The notes: generated from the sequence alone by a model not told the origin. Positions 35,613-44,295 are shown, counted from the first letter of the stretch. The stretch is 64,000 nucleotides of DNA from Micromonospora chokoriensis (GCF_000718555.1 NZ_JOAN01000008.1:1-64000), one strand, 5' to 3'. Numbers and translations: made by a program.

Positions 35613-36476
35613 ATGGCACAACGACTGGTCAGCGTGTGGCAACCGTTCTTCCTTACTAGCGAGAGTCAGGGCGCGGCTGTCGACGCCGCGGCCGAGTTGG
35701 AAAACCTCGGCTATGCACGGATCTGGTTCTCCGGCGGATTCGGGGAGAACGTCACCCCACGCTTCCGGGAGATCCTGGATGGGACCACGCGCATCGGGGT
35801 CGCGTCGGGGATCGTGAGCATCTGGCACTCGTCGCCTGCCGAGGCTGCGGCCTTCGTCCAGGACGCGGAGCGGGCGCATCCCGGCCGGTTCCTGCTCGGT
35901 CTCGGCGCCAGCCACGCGGTGCTGGTGGAAGGCAGCGGCACCGACTATCGCAAGCCGTACTCAAGGATGGTGGATTACCTCGACGGCCTCGACGCGGCCG
36001 GGCTTGCGCCCGAACGGCGCATCCTGGCCGCGCTCGGCCCGCGAATGCTCGAACTCTCTCGCGACCGTTCGGCCGGGGCGCACCCGTACTTCGTCCCGGC
36101 CGAGCACACCGCCGAGGCCCGGGTGGCGATCGGGCCCGACCGGTTGCTCGCCCCCGAGGTCGCGGTGGTTCTCGACGAGGACGCCACCACCGCGCGCGCC
36201 ACCGCACGGCAGTACATGAGCGGATACCTCGCACTGCCGAACTACACAAACAACCTGCGGCGATTCGGCTGGACCGACGAGGACTTCGCCGCCGACGGCA
36301 GCGACCGCCTCGTCGACGCCCTGATTCCCTGGGGCAGCATCGAGAAGGTGGCGGCCGGGCTGGAGCAGCACTACCGGGCCGGCGCGGACGAGGTGGCGAT
36401 CCAAGTGCTCAACGGCGGCGACGCCACGACGTTCCCCGCCGACGCGTTCCGTGCTCTAGCCAAAGCCCTTATCTGA
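35613..36476 (+). CDS. LLM-class F420-dependent oxidoreductase-like protein
   Basis: 287 aa, luciferase-like TIM barrel. Family features are AAAELENLGYARIWFSGGFG, RIGVASGIVSIWHSSPAEAA, HPGRFLLGLGASHAVLVEG and PYSRMVDYLDGLDAAG. Relatives in actinobacteria use F420 (one subgroup is TIGR03620). Substrate unknown. The final 8 bp overlap the convergent membrane-protein gene. Confidence 0.9.
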   Translation: MAQRLVSVWQPFFLTSESQGAAVDAAAELENLGYARIWFSGGFGENVTPRFREILDGTTRIGVASGIVSIWHSSPAEAAAFVQDAERAHPGRFLLGLGASHAVLVEGSGTDYRKPYSRMVDYLDGLDAAGLAPERRILAALGPRMLELSRDRSAGAHPYFVPAEHTAEARVAIGPDRLLAPEVAVVLDEDATTARATARQYMSGYLALPNYTNNLRRFGWTDEDFAADGSDRLVDALIPWGSIEKVAAGLEQHYRAGADEVAIQVLNGGDATTFPADAFRALAKALI

Positions 36477-37161
36477 CGTCGGGGCGTCGGTCCCGTGCGG
36501 CCACCGCCGCCGAGGCGATCAGCAGGCCGGCGGCGACCGCGCACAGCAGACGCGCACCTGTGGTGTGCGCCAGGAAAGCACCGGGGAGGAACGGTGTGAC
36601 CGCCATCGCCGGCACCGCCACGACCACGGCGACCGACCAGAACAGGGCCGGACGGGAACGGCGTGCGGGCGGGTCCCCGTACCACCGGCGCAGCAATCGG
36701 TGTCTGCCGACATGCAGCGCGATCAGGAGCAGACCGATCGCACCCAGGGCGTGCATCACGTACTCGGCGGCGGGTACCCGCAGTTCGAACCCGTCGAGGG
36801 CCAGGTGACTCGCCGCGCCGGTAAGGGCGGAGGTGACGGTGATCCACCAGCGGTGCCTCGCCAGGGCGAGGCATCCGTAGTCGCGCAGCGCCAGCGCGCC
36901 GCCGGCCGGCAGATGGACGGCGATGATGGGCGCGGCCCGCCGTACCGCCCAGGTGCCAACCCAGGCGATCGGTAGACACCAGCCAACCAACCCCACGAGT
37001 TGGTGGGAGAACGGCCAGACCGGCAGGCCGGAGCCGTCGAGGACGTAGGCGAGATCCGGCGCCATCGAACCCAGCGCCAGCGCCACGCCATCGAACCAGC
37101 CCGGCCGCCACAGCTTGAGGGGCAGGACCGCGGCCGGGTGCGACGGAAAGGTGAGGGGCAC
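36469..37161 (-). CDS. DUF4184-family membrane protein
   Basis: 230 aa, about five to six hydrophobic helices. The start MPLTFPSHPAAVLPLKLW and WFDGVALALGSMAPDLAYVL are typical of DUF4184, with conserved His and Asp residues reminiscent of membrane metal-dependent hydrolases (SHQLV, TGAASHLALDGFE). Function unknown. It starts 6 bp after the stop of the 37168-37512 gene and so is the last gene of the lysozyme/ESX-like operon. Confidence 0.82.
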   Translation of the reverse strand: MPLTFPSHPAAVLPLKLWRPGWFDGVALALGSMAPDLAYVLDGSGLPVWPFSHQLVGLVGWCLPIAWVGTWAVRRAAPIIAVHLPAGGALALRDYGCLALARHRWWITVTSALTGAASHLALDGFELRVPAAEYVMHALGAIGLLLIALHVGRHRLLRRWYGDPPARRSRPALFWSVAVVVAVPAMAVTPFLPGAFLAHTTGARLLCAVAAGLLIASAAVAARDRRPDVR

Positions 37162-37167
37162 TACGCC

Positions 37168-37512
37168 TTATCCGACCGAGGTTCCGACGTACGCCAGCGC
37201 AGTGGCCGCCAACAGCACAGCGGGGATCGCGAGGGTCCAGCGCGGCATCCACCGCAACCGGACCGCTACCGCGTCGAGCACCAGTGACACGATGGCGCTG
37301 CCGCCGCCGACCAATGCCATGAACGTGAGCCAGACGCCATCGTTCTCCACCATGTCGCGATCGCTCTGGTAGTCGCCGGTCAGCCAGGCCAGCCAGAGGA
37401 ACAGCGCGCACACGATCGCGACGACGTTGAGCCCACCCGTGATCAGCCAGGCCGTTACGGTGCCGACCCCCCGCGCCATCGTCCGGGCTGGGCTCGGTGT
37501 CGAGTCGATCAT
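37168..37512 (-). CDS. Small three-helix membrane protein
   Basis: 114 aa with three membrane helices (WLITGGLNVVAIVCALFLWL; VWLTFMALVGGGSAIVSLVL; LAIPAVLLAATALAYV). No family recognised. Its ATG (37512) overlaps the stop of the ESX-like gene by 4 bp. In toxin-immunity operons a small membrane protein downstream of a cell-wall hydrolase often protects the producer; that role is a speculation from position. Confidence 0.78.
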   Translation of the reverse strand: MIDSTPSPARTMARGVGTVTAWLITGGLNVVAIVCALFLWLAWLTGDYQSDRDMVENDGVWLTFMALVGGGSAIVSLVLDAVAVRLRWMPRWTLAIPAVLLAATALAYVGTSVG

Positions 37513-37844
37513 CGCTGCTCCGGCGCGACGTAGACCGAGTCGGTCAGATAGCGGCTGATCCGGTCGGCGTTCGCCTGGTCGGTCTGCTGGTACGCCTGAC
37601 CGGAGTGCCGCAGTTTCGTGGACAGCGCCCCGAGCAGGGCCACCACGTCCTGGTACTGGTCGGCCGAGAAGTCCGCGAACGCTCGGATCTCCCGGGTGAC
37701 GTCCTCGGACAGTGCCTCCATGCATCCCTTGCGGGACAGATCGTAATCCGGTCGGCCCGCACCGAGCGCGCCGGCGAGCTCGACCAGGACGTTGGCGCTG
37801 TGATTGATGGAGGCCAGGTCTGCGCTGAGCTCTGGGTCGGCCAC
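37509..37844 (-). CDS. ESX-like (WXG100/EspC-type) small helical protein
   Basis: 111 aa, almost entirely helical, with heptad-like spacing (SADLASINHSANVLVELAGA, ADQYQDVVALLGALSTKLRH). Size and pattern match type VII secretion partners of the WXG100/EspC group, but there is no WXG motif, and the C-terminal YLTDSVYVAPEQR only loosely resembles a secretion tail. It lies 19 bp after the lysozyme-like gene, consistent with a partner or co-secreted protein. Confidence 0.72.
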   Translation of the reverse strand: MADPELSADLASINHSANVLVELAGALGAGRPDYDLSRKGCMEALSEDVTREIRAFADFSADQYQDVVALLGALSTKLRHSGQAYQQTDQANADRISRYLTDSVYVAPEQR

Positions 37845-37863
37845 GGTAGCTCCTTCCGGCGGG

Positions 37864-39243
37864 TCAGTTGCCGTACAGGACGATGTTGACGTCGTGCCGG
37901 GCGGACTCGAAGTTGCTGGCGTAGCCCTGCGCGATCGGTTTGTTCCAGTCGGGGCCGCCGTTGTAGCGCGCCGCCAGCTCGTTCAGTTGGTCGGACGTCA
38001 TCTGCCTGGGATCCACCCCGGCGAAGTCGGTCGCGTCTTTCGCGTCGGAGAGCACCTTCGCGGCGATCACGATGCTCTGTCGTGGATCGTCCAGCGATGT
38101 GATGATCTCTTCTCGCTGCTTGTCACTGATGTGCGCAGGATCGTATCCCAGCGCCACGGCCGCCGTGTCGACCTGGATTCCCATGAGTCCGAACGAGGTG
38201 TCGTCAGCGTCCTTCCCGTCCAATCCGTGGCGACGCATCCAGTCGGCGAGGTGGTCGGCTACCGGCGGCTTGCCGCCTGCCTCCTGATAGACGATCCCGG
38301 CGAGCAGCTCCGCGGGGATGCCGTACTCATAGGCGGATGCCTGGATAAGCTCCTGATTGGTGCGGATCCAGGCCATCTTGTATTCCTGCTCACGATCCGG
38401 GTCGACGTACTTGCCGTACATCGCACTGGCCGGATCCCACTCGGCGGGCACGTTGCCGCTAGTGGCCAGAACCCGCCGCCGAAGATCCTCATGGATGTCC
38501 GAGACGCCGTCCGCCCCGTCGACTCCGAAGACCGGCACGGCTCCCTGACCGGGAAGGCGGGACTCCTTGTTCACCATTCCTGCTTCGCCGATCTCGACGA
38601 GCACACCCGGCGACGTCTCGATGATCTCCTCGGCCGCGTTCGAGTCGGCCTTGAAGTCCGGCAATCGCCGGAACGCCTCCCGCATCTCGGCGATGCAGTC
38701 GTCGCGGGCCTCGCGTTCTGTGTCGCGGACGCGACTGTAGGCCCGGGCAGCCTCGTAGTAGAGGCTGTCGGCCTCTGCGCGAACAGCGTTGATCTGATCC
38801 TGCCAATCATCCTCGGCCCGCCGGTCGAACCAACTGGTGCTTTCGCGCAGGTCCTCCCACTGCGAGAGTGGTTCAGACTCCCGGACCCGCTTGCTCTGGG
38901 TGTTGGCAATGTCCTTGATGAGATCGCGCAGCTTCGAATTCGCCGCGTCACCGATGATCATCTCGCGCTTGGCCACGGCCAACGCGTCGGCGTACTTGAG
39001 GAGCGCGGCGGCGGCCAGCGCGAAGGCTTCGCGCAGCTCGTGGGCGAGGGTCTCCGCGTCGCCGAGACGCCTCCGGCACAGATCGGCCGCGTCCGACTGC
39101 CACTCCAACTTCGCCGGCAGACTGATGAGATCGGGCAGCACGGTCTCGATGAGCTTGACGACCCGGTCCAATTCCTGGCCATTGATGCGCATCAAGCCTG
39201 GTTCGACCTCGTGCATGAACTCCACATCACGTCGGAACGCCAT
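37864..39243 (-). CDS. Lysozyme/transglycosylase-like protein with helical N-terminus
   Basis: 459 aa without a signal peptide. Residues 1-210 are helical and ESX/LXG-like (VEPGLMRINGQELDRVVKLI; AEADSLYYEAARAYSRVRDT). The C-terminal part from about residue 300 is SLT/lysozyme-like: LLAGIVYQEAGG supplies the catalytic Glu, DTSFGLMGIQVDTAAVALGY the G-L-M-x-I motif, and LAARYNGGPDWNKP the NGG motif. The layout (helical leader plus peptidoglycan hydrolase, no Sec signal) suggests a type VII-exported effector or cell-wall remodelling enzyme. ATG at 39243 has AGGGG 6-7 nt upstream. First gene of a four-gene operon. Confidence 0.8.
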   Translation of the reverse strand: MAFRRDVEFMHEVEPGLMRINGQELDRVVKLIETVLPDLISLPAKLEWQSDAADLCRRRLGDAETLAHELREAFALAAAALLKYADALAVAKREMIIGDAANSKLRDLIKDIANTQSKRVRESEPLSQWEDLRESTSWFDRRAEDDWQDQINAVRAEADSLYYEAARAYSRVRDTEREARDDCIAEMREAFRRLPDFKADSNAAEEIIETSPGVLVEIGEAGMVNKESRLPGQGAVPVFGVDGADGVSDIHEDLRRRVLATSGNVPAEWDPASAMYGKYVDPDREQEYKMAWIRTNQELIQASAYEYGIPAELLAGIVYQEAGGKPPVADHLADWMRRHGLDGKDADDTSFGLMGIQVDTAAVALGYDPAHISDKQREEIITSLDDPRQSIVIAAKVLSDAKDATDFAGVDPRQMTSDQLNELAARYNGGPDWNKPIAQGYASNFESARHDVNIVLYGN

Positions 39244-39446
39244 GAAATCCCCTATGGGCCGCCTCGATGCGGTCACTCTAGGCGGCGCCGTCAAGGAATT
39301 TCGGTGCCGAATGATGCCGCGAGCGATGCCCCTGCTCGCGCTGGCGGACCGCCCCCGGAGCGAGATCACCCCAAGTACTTGACGACGCAAATTTCCGGCG
39401 GTAGCTTCGAGATCCATCTATCGATGTCTATGGAAGTGGGTAATCT

Positions 39447-39833
39447 GTGCTGATGAAATCCATCGCCGTCGCCGCGTCCGTCGCCGCCGTGCTGGCCACC
39501 GCCCCCGCCGCCTCGGCGGCAACCCCGCAAGCATCGGACGAAGCCTGGCCGCCCGGGAACTGCCCGCAGGGAATGTTCTGCATCTGGCCCAACTGGGATC
39601 ACCCGGCAGAGGGTCCTACCGCGACTCCGTCGCTGATGACCAGCAGCGAGTGGTCCGGCAACGTCGCGGCCTTCAACTTCTACAACCGCACCTCAAGGAA
39701 CGCCGAGATCACCTGGTCCTACAACTATCTCGGGACGCCGCTCTCCGGCGTGATTTGCGCTCGCCCCGGCGGCGGGGACTTGTACGTGCCCATGTTCGTG
39801 ACGAAGGTGAGTTGGCAGACCCGTACCTGCTGA
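39447..39833 (+). CDS. Secreted peptidase-inhibitor I36-like protein
   Basis: 128 aa. The signal peptide (KSIAVAASVAAVLATAPAAS-A) precedes a small Cys-containing domain: NCPQGMFCIWPNWDH, WSGNVAAFNFYNRTSRNAEI, GVICARPGG and a terminal Cys. It resembles inhibitor family I36 (SMPI-like, beta/gamma-crystallin-like). Target protease unknown. GTG at 39447 is preferred (GTGGG 6 nt upstream); ATG at 39453 is the alternative. It is divergent from the lysozyme-like operon. Confidence 0.78.
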   Translation: MLMKSIAVAASVAAVLATAPAASAATPQASDEAWPPGNCPQGMFCIWPNWDHPAEGPTATPSLMTSSEWSGNVAAFNFYNRTSRNAEITWSYNYLGTPLSGVICARPGGGDLYVPMFVTKVSWQTRTC

Positions 39834-39869
39834 TCCTGGCTCGCCGCCTGGTCGTGCTGGCGTCGGGCG

Positions 39870-40001
39870 TGGCTCGGCACCGGTACGCCGATCACCGTTC
39901 ACGACGCCCGCCGACCCCGCGAGGCCCTCCTCGCCGACCTCGACGTCCACCCGAGTGTCGCCGGATCCGCGATCACCCGATAGACGAACTCGGCCGTTAC
40001 A
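39870..40001 (+). pseudogene. Tyrosine integrase C-terminal remnant
   Basis: The frame reading TPITVHDARRPREALLADLD then VHPSVAGSAITR resembles the C-terminal catalytic box of actinomycete phage/plasmid integrases (TVHDARRTC..LLADLDVHPRV). The stop at 39981 breaks the expected RH-x-x-I-A-V-T segment; TNSAVT follows after the stop. The catalytic Tyr is not visible. A small scrap, but it hints that an element once ended here. Confidence 0.45.
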
Positions 40002-40069
40002 TCCCCTCGCCTGGACGCCGCCCGCTTGCTGACCGTTGCGGCCCATGGCGGCACGCACGCAAGAGGGGG

Positions 40070-41209
40070 TCAAGGCGTCCAGCGCACGCCCGGGTTGACC
40101 CGCCCAGACCAGTTGAAGACGGCCATGTTGTCCCACTGGTTTCCGGTGCCGTTGATGTTGGCCGGGTCCCAGCCGTTGCCGCTGACGGCGTACCAGGTCG
40201 GTTCCCAGTAGAAGACGCCGATGGCCCCCGCGTTGCGGGCGGTGTTCTGGACCCAGTCGAACTCCTGGGCCTGCCCGGCCCAGGTCGCGCCGATGCCGTC
40301 ACAGGTCGCGTCGCCGATGGCGTTCGGCTCGCTGTCCGCGTTGTTCCGGGTGAAGGGGTACGCGGTCTCCACGATCACCACCGGCTTGCCGTAGCGCCCG
40401 CGCAGGTCGACGATGTTGTTGTAGAGGTTCGACAGGGTGCCATGCCACATGCAGTAGTACGACTGGGCGGTGATGTCCCACTGCACACCCTGAGCGCGGA
40501 TGCCGTCGTAGAACCATCGGGCGTTGGCGTTGCTGTCGGCGTTGGCGGTGTGGATCATCACCGGGATGCCGCTGCCGCACGCCTTGGTCGCGTTGTAGCC
40601 CTGCCTCAGCAGGCCGGCCAGCGGGGCGAAGTCGTTGTTGACGACCTTGCCCTCGTTCCACAGCATCCCGACGTTGATCTCGTTGCCGATCTGCACGCTG
40701 TCCGGTGGGGTGCCCTGCCCCCTGAGGCTGGAGCAGACGTCGTAGGTGAAGGTGTACACGTCGGTACGCAGCTGGCTCAAGCTGTGGCTGGCCCAGGCGG
40801 CCGGCTTGTACTGCTTGCCGGGGTCGGCCCAGGTGTCGGAGTAGTGGAAGTCGACGAGCACCTTGAGGCCCTTCACCCTGGCCACCCTCGCCTGAGCCAA
40901 CACCGCGCTCTTGTTGTTGTAGCCGCTGATCGGGTTGTTCCAGACGCGCAGCCGGACGTAGTTGACGCCGACGGATTTCAGGATGTCCAGTGGGTCGCGG
41001 GCGACACCGTCGGCGTCGTAGTACTTGGCGCCCAGATCCAGGCTGCGCTGCAACGAGGAGACGTCGGCGCCCCGCATGGTGAGCGTATTCGCGGCGGAGG
41101 CGGGCGTGGGCGTACCGCCGACCGTGCTGGCGACGGCGAGGATACCGGCCGTGACAGCCCCGATCAGGGCCCTGGTGCGCTGCTGAGGTGTGACCGAACA
41201 TGTGTTCAC
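40070..41209 (-). CDS. Secreted GH53 endo-beta-1,4-galactanase
   Basis: Predicted 379-aa secreted arabinogalactan endo-1,4-beta-galactosidase. The signal peptide ends PASAAN. The barrel shows MRGADVSSLQRSLDLGAKYY, NYVRLRVWNNP, KGLKVLVDFHYSDTWADPGK, SVQIGNEINVGMLW (acid/base Glu in NEI) and KPVVIVETAYPFT (nucleophile Glu). It has no own binding module. GTG at 41209 has AAGGAG 5-6 nt upstream. It starts 9 bp after a CBM2 protein lacking a catalytic domain, so the pair is co-transcribed and may work together on pectic galactan. Confidence 0.93.
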   Translation of the reverse strand: MNTCSVTPQQRTRALIGAVTAGILAVASTVGGTPTPASAANTLTMRGADVSSLQRSLDLGAKYYDADGVARDPLDILKSVGVNYVRLRVWNNPISGYNNKSAVLAQARVARVKGLKVLVDFHYSDTWADPGKQYKPAAWASHSLSQLRTDVYTFTYDVCSSLRGQGTPPDSVQIGNEINVGMLWNEGKVVNNDFAPLAGLLRQGYNATKACGSGIPVMIHTANADSNANARWFYDGIRAQGVQWDITAQSYYCMWHGTLSNLYNNIVDLRGRYGKPVVIVETAYPFTRNNADSEPNAIGDATCDGIGATWAGQAQEFDWVQNTARNAGAIGVFYWEPTWYAVSGNGWDPANINGTGNQWDNMAVFNWSGRVNPGVRWTP

Positions 41210-41218
41210 GAAACTCCT

Positions 41219-42397
41219 TCAGCCCATCGTGCAGGGAGCGCCGTTCAGCGAGAAGCCGGTCGGCGGCGCGTCGCTGACGCTCCACCGCCCCTGGACGCCG
41301 AAGGTCGCAGAGCTGTTTGGCGCGAGGACGCGGTTCCAGTCGACGTTACGAGCGGTCACGGTGGCCCCGGTCTGGCCGATCGTGGCGTTCCAACCGGAGG
41401 TGACCTGCTGATCTCCTGGAAAACTGAAGGTGACGACCCAGCCGTCGATCGGTGCCGCCCCGGCGTTGTGGACCGTCGCTGTGGCCACGAAACCGCCCTG
41501 CCACTCGGACTGGTTCCGGTAGGTCACCCGGCAGGTCGAGGGCGGCGGGGGAGTCGGAGTGGACGTCGCCGTGGGCAGAGTGACCGTGTTGGACGCGATC
41601 GACACGTTGCCCACCGCATCCCTGGCCCGCACGTAGTACAGGTTCCGCAGCGGTGTCGACGCGGGTAGCGCCGCCGTGTACGTCGTTCCCGGCACGGTGG
41701 CGACCAGTCTCGAGGTGAACCAGCCGTCGAACTGGTAGACGTTGTACCCGAGCACACCGACGTTGTCCGTCGACGGCGACCAGGACAACGTGCCGGTCGA
41801 GCCGGTCACCTCGCCGACGGTCAGGTTCTGCGGCGCGGTCGGCGGGGTGGTGTCCGGGCCGGTGTCCGTTACCGGGGTGACCACTGTCAGCGCATCCGAC
41901 CAGTTCGAGCGTTGCCCGAGGCTGTCCCGGGCGATCAATCGGAACGTGTACTGCTGGCCCGACCCAAGGTGGGCGGTGATCGTGGTGCTGGTGACGGCCC
42001 CGACGCTGGCGCTGAAGACGATATCGCCGAACTCCTGGTAGTACGTGATGTCGTAGCCGGTGATGGCGCAGCAGCCAGGCGTGGCAGCCGTCCAGGTAAG
42101 GGTGACCGACCCGGTACTGACCTCGCTGGCGGTCAGGTTCGTGGGCGCACTCGGGGGGACGGGCGAGGTGCTCGGCGTACTGATCGGCGTGGGCGGCACG
42201 GTCTCGGCCGGCGCCGCGCCGGGCACCGCGGCCGCGCGGGGCGCCGGGGCGACCCCCCGATTCGCGGTGGGCGTCGCGGCGTCGGCCGCCGGCGCGGCGC
42301 TCAGAGCGGTTGCGAGCACCGCCGCCGACAGCACGACAGCGGCCAGCAGACCCGGCCGCAGACGGCGGAGCAGTGAGGACGAGGAAACGCCTGTCAT
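41219..42397 (-). CDS. Secreted Fn3-Fn3-CBM2 protein without catalytic domain
   Basis: 392 aa. A signal peptide (LAAVVLSAAVLATALSAAPA) and a Pro/Ala-rich region lead to two fibronectin type III domains (APTNLTASEVSTGSVTLTW; APQNLTVGEVTGSTGTLSW) and a C-terminal CBM2 (SEWQGGFVATATVHN, IDGWVVTFSFP, SGWNATIG). No hydrolase, oxidase or esterase domain is present. It may anchor, disrupt or present polysaccharide to the co-transcribed GH53 enzyme. ATG at 42397 precedes the signal peptide; a TTG at 42433 is an alternative. Confidence 0.88.
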   Translation of the reverse strand: MTGVSSSSLLRRLRPGLLAAVVLSAAVLATALSAAPAADAATPTANRGVAPAPRAAAVPGAAPAETVPPTPISTPSTSPVPPSAPTNLTASEVSTGSVTLTWTAATPGCCAITGYDITYYQEFGDIVFSASVGAVTSTTITAHLGSGQQYTFRLIARDSLGQRSNWSDALTVVTPVTDTGPDTTPPTAPQNLTVGEVTGSTGTLSWSPSTDNVGVLGYNVYQFDGWFTSRLVATVPGTTYTAALPASTPLRNLYYVRARDAVGNVSIASNTVTLPTATSTPTPPPPSTCRVTYRNQSEWQGGFVATATVHNAGAAPIDGWVVTFSFPGDQQVTSGWNATIGQTGATVTARNVDWNRVLAPNSSATFGVQGRWSVSDAPPTGFSLNGAPCTMG

Positions 42398-42415
42398 ACG
42401 TCGACCATGCAGCAA

Positions 42416-42426
42416 TTGATCGATGA
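42416..42426. promoter_or_regulatory. TTGATCGATGA site upstream of Fn3-CBM2/GH53 pair
   Basis: This 11-base sequence with an ATCGAT core is identical to 13510-13520 in the lacI/GH54 intergenic region. It lies 19 bp upstream of the ATG at 42397. It might be a weak LacI-family site; chance is not excluded. Confidence 0.3.
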
Positions 42427-42607
42427 TCGCCAATGCATCTCACACCTCGGTCGGCGACCGGCCCGCCGCTCCTGACGCCTGAGCCGCGTCAATGGGAGCG
42501 ATACCAGTGGGGCAATGTTCAACCCTCCCGATCGCTACACTCGCCACAACGCCGGCACCGCCCGAAGATCTCAGCCTGCGCCAATCCCCCATCGAATGGA
42601 GACGCCT

Positions 42608-43435
42608 GTGACCCGCGACAAGGCGGCACCCCCCGGCATCGACCCCAACATTCCCAGCGTGGCCCGGGTCTATGACTTCTTCCTGGGCGGCAAGGACAAT
42701 TTCGAGGTCGACCGGCAGGTCGCCGAGCACGCCTTGCGGATCACACCGGACGGGCCGGCGGCCGGCCAGGCAAACCGGGCCTTTCTGCGTCGGGTGATTC
42801 GCTTCCTCGTCAGCGAGGCGGGCATCGACCAGTTCCTCGACATCGGGTCGGGTTTGCCCACTCAGGGCAACGTGCACGAGGTCGCCACCGAGCAGAACCC
42901 GAAGGCTCAGGTGGTCTATGTGGACAACGATCCGATCGTCCTGACGCACGGACGGGCCCTGCTCGCCGCAGAGGGCACCGCGACGGTGATCCAGGCGGAC
43001 ATTCGGGAGCCGCAGGCGATCCTCAACCATCCGGACGTACGTCGGTTCCTCGATTTCGACCGGCCGGTCGGGTTGCTGCTCTTCGCGATCCTGCACCACC
43101 TCGGCGACGACGAGGATCCGAAGGCGGTGGCGGCTGCATTGATCGACGCGCTACCCTCCGGCAGCTACGTGGCGATCTCGCACTTCCGCGACCCGGGCGA
43201 GCGAGACCCAGAGGGCTCCCGCAAGGCCCGCGAGGTCGAGCGGGTCTTCAACGAGTCGCTGGGCACCGGCCGCTGGCGTACCGACGAGGAGATCCTCTCG
43301 TTCGCCGACGGGCTGACGGTGCTGGAGCCGGGACTGGTGCCGCTGGCCGAGTGGCGCCCAGAGCCGGGCGCACAGGCGACGGTGCAGACCGACACCTATC
43401 ACACCTTTGTCGGGCTCCTCGCTCACAAACCGTAG
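42608..43435 (+). CDS. DUF574-family SAM-dependent methyltransferase
   Basis: 275 aa. The family start IDPNIPSVARVYDFFLGGKD, NFEVDRQVAEHAL, SAM-binding FLDIGSGLPTQGNVHEVA and VVYVDNDPIVLTHGRALLA are all present. These S-adenosylmethionine-binding proteins are numerous in actinomycetes and mostly of unknown substrate. GTG at 42608 has GGAG 6 nt upstream; ATG at 42596 is the alternative. The convergent downstream gene is separated by a strong hairpin. Confidence 0.9.
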   Translation: MTRDKAAPPGIDPNIPSVARVYDFFLGGKDNFEVDRQVAEHALRITPDGPAAGQANRAFLRRVIRFLVSEAGIDQFLDIGSGLPTQGNVHEVATEQNPKAQVVYVDNDPIVLTHGRALLAAEGTATVIQADIREPQAILNHPDVRRFLDFDRPVGLLLFAILHHLGDDEDPKAVAAALIDALPSGSYVAISHFRDPGERDPEGSRKAREVERVFNESLGTGRWRTDEEILSFADGLTVLEPGLVPLAEWRPEPGAQATVQTDTYHTFVGLLAHKP

Positions 43436-43455
43436 GCTTCGTCATCCGGTGTGCG

Positions 43456-43486
43456 GTCCGTCGGCGAGAGCGCGCCGCCGACGGAC
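43456..43486. terminator. Hairpin terminator
   Basis: GTCCGTCGGCG and CGCCGACGGAC, perfect 11-bp arms around 9 nt, between the DUF574 methyltransferase and the convergent secreted protein. Confidence 0.75.
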
Positions 43487-43605
43487 GCGCACGTCGAATC
43501 TGACCCGGGTGAACGAGCCCCGCCAGTCTCCGGTACGCGGTACTGCCAGACACATTCCGGCGACTGCCGTCCGCTTGGACCATCCAACATCGCGGAGGCC
43601 GAACA

Positions 43606-44295
43606 TCAGCTCCCGGAGTCCGGGAACAGGTACAGGTCGAAGTACACCTTCTGGTGGTCAAGCTCCAACTGCTGACTGCCGTAGAGGCTGGGCGGGCCAG
43701 CGTAGGTGCCGATGAGGTTGTACAGGCCCGGGTCGACAGCGAACTGGAAGGCACCATCGGGGCCAGTGACGACCTCGATCCCAGCTGGCTCCAGCCGAAT
43801 CGTCGCCCCCTCCACCGGCAGCCAGGTGGTCATGTCGAGCGCTTGACCTTCGAGGTTCCAGACGGCCGACACTGTAAAGCTTCCCTGCGTCATGGGGCTC
43901 AGCCGGCCGCGGCGGTCGACCGCCACCACGTATACCGGCCGCTCACCCATCACGTTGCCTACATCGATCGTCACATCGGCCGTACCGTTCGATGCCGCGT
44001 AGACCTCGCTGGCCAGGTGCGTGTCACCGACGCTGTACCGGAACTTGGTCACCCTGGTGTCGCCGATCGCATCGAACCTGATGGCGATCTGGCCACCTTC
44101 GGCGACGTCGTCCCCGCCCGGAAAGCTGACTGCCGGCTGAAGAGGCGCCTTCGTCCCGGACGGCCCTCGGACGGCCGCCGATGCAGGCGGCGCCACTAGC
44201 ATCGAACCTGCGGCCAGCGCCAATGACGCGGCCAATGCAGCAACACCACGGCGAGTGAGACGGGTGCGCGCACCCAACGTTGATCCGACAAACAT
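43606..44295 (-). CDS. Secreted protein with carboxypeptidase-regulatory-like domain
   Basis: 229 aa. The signal peptide (AALAASLALAAGSMLVAPPA-SA) is followed by a beta-rich region (GGQIAIRFDAIGDTRVTKFR) and a C-terminal CarboxypepD_reg/CnaB-like domain (LPVEGATIRLEPAGIEVVTG, PDGAFQFAVDPGLYNLIG). No catalytic motif. Probably a cell-surface or extracellular adhesin-like protein. Confidence 0.78.
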   Translation of the reverse strand: MFVGSTLGARTRLTRRGVAALAASLALAAGSMLVAPPASAAVRGPSGTKAPLQPAVSFPGGDDVAEGGQIAIRFDAIGDTRVTKFRYSVGDTHLASEVYAASNGTADVTIDVGNVMGERPVYVVAVDRRGRLSPMTQGSFTVSAVWNLEGQALDMTTWLPVEGATIRLEPAGIEVVTGPDGAFQFAVDPGLYNLIGTYAGPPSLYGSQQLELDHQKVYFDLYLFPDSGS

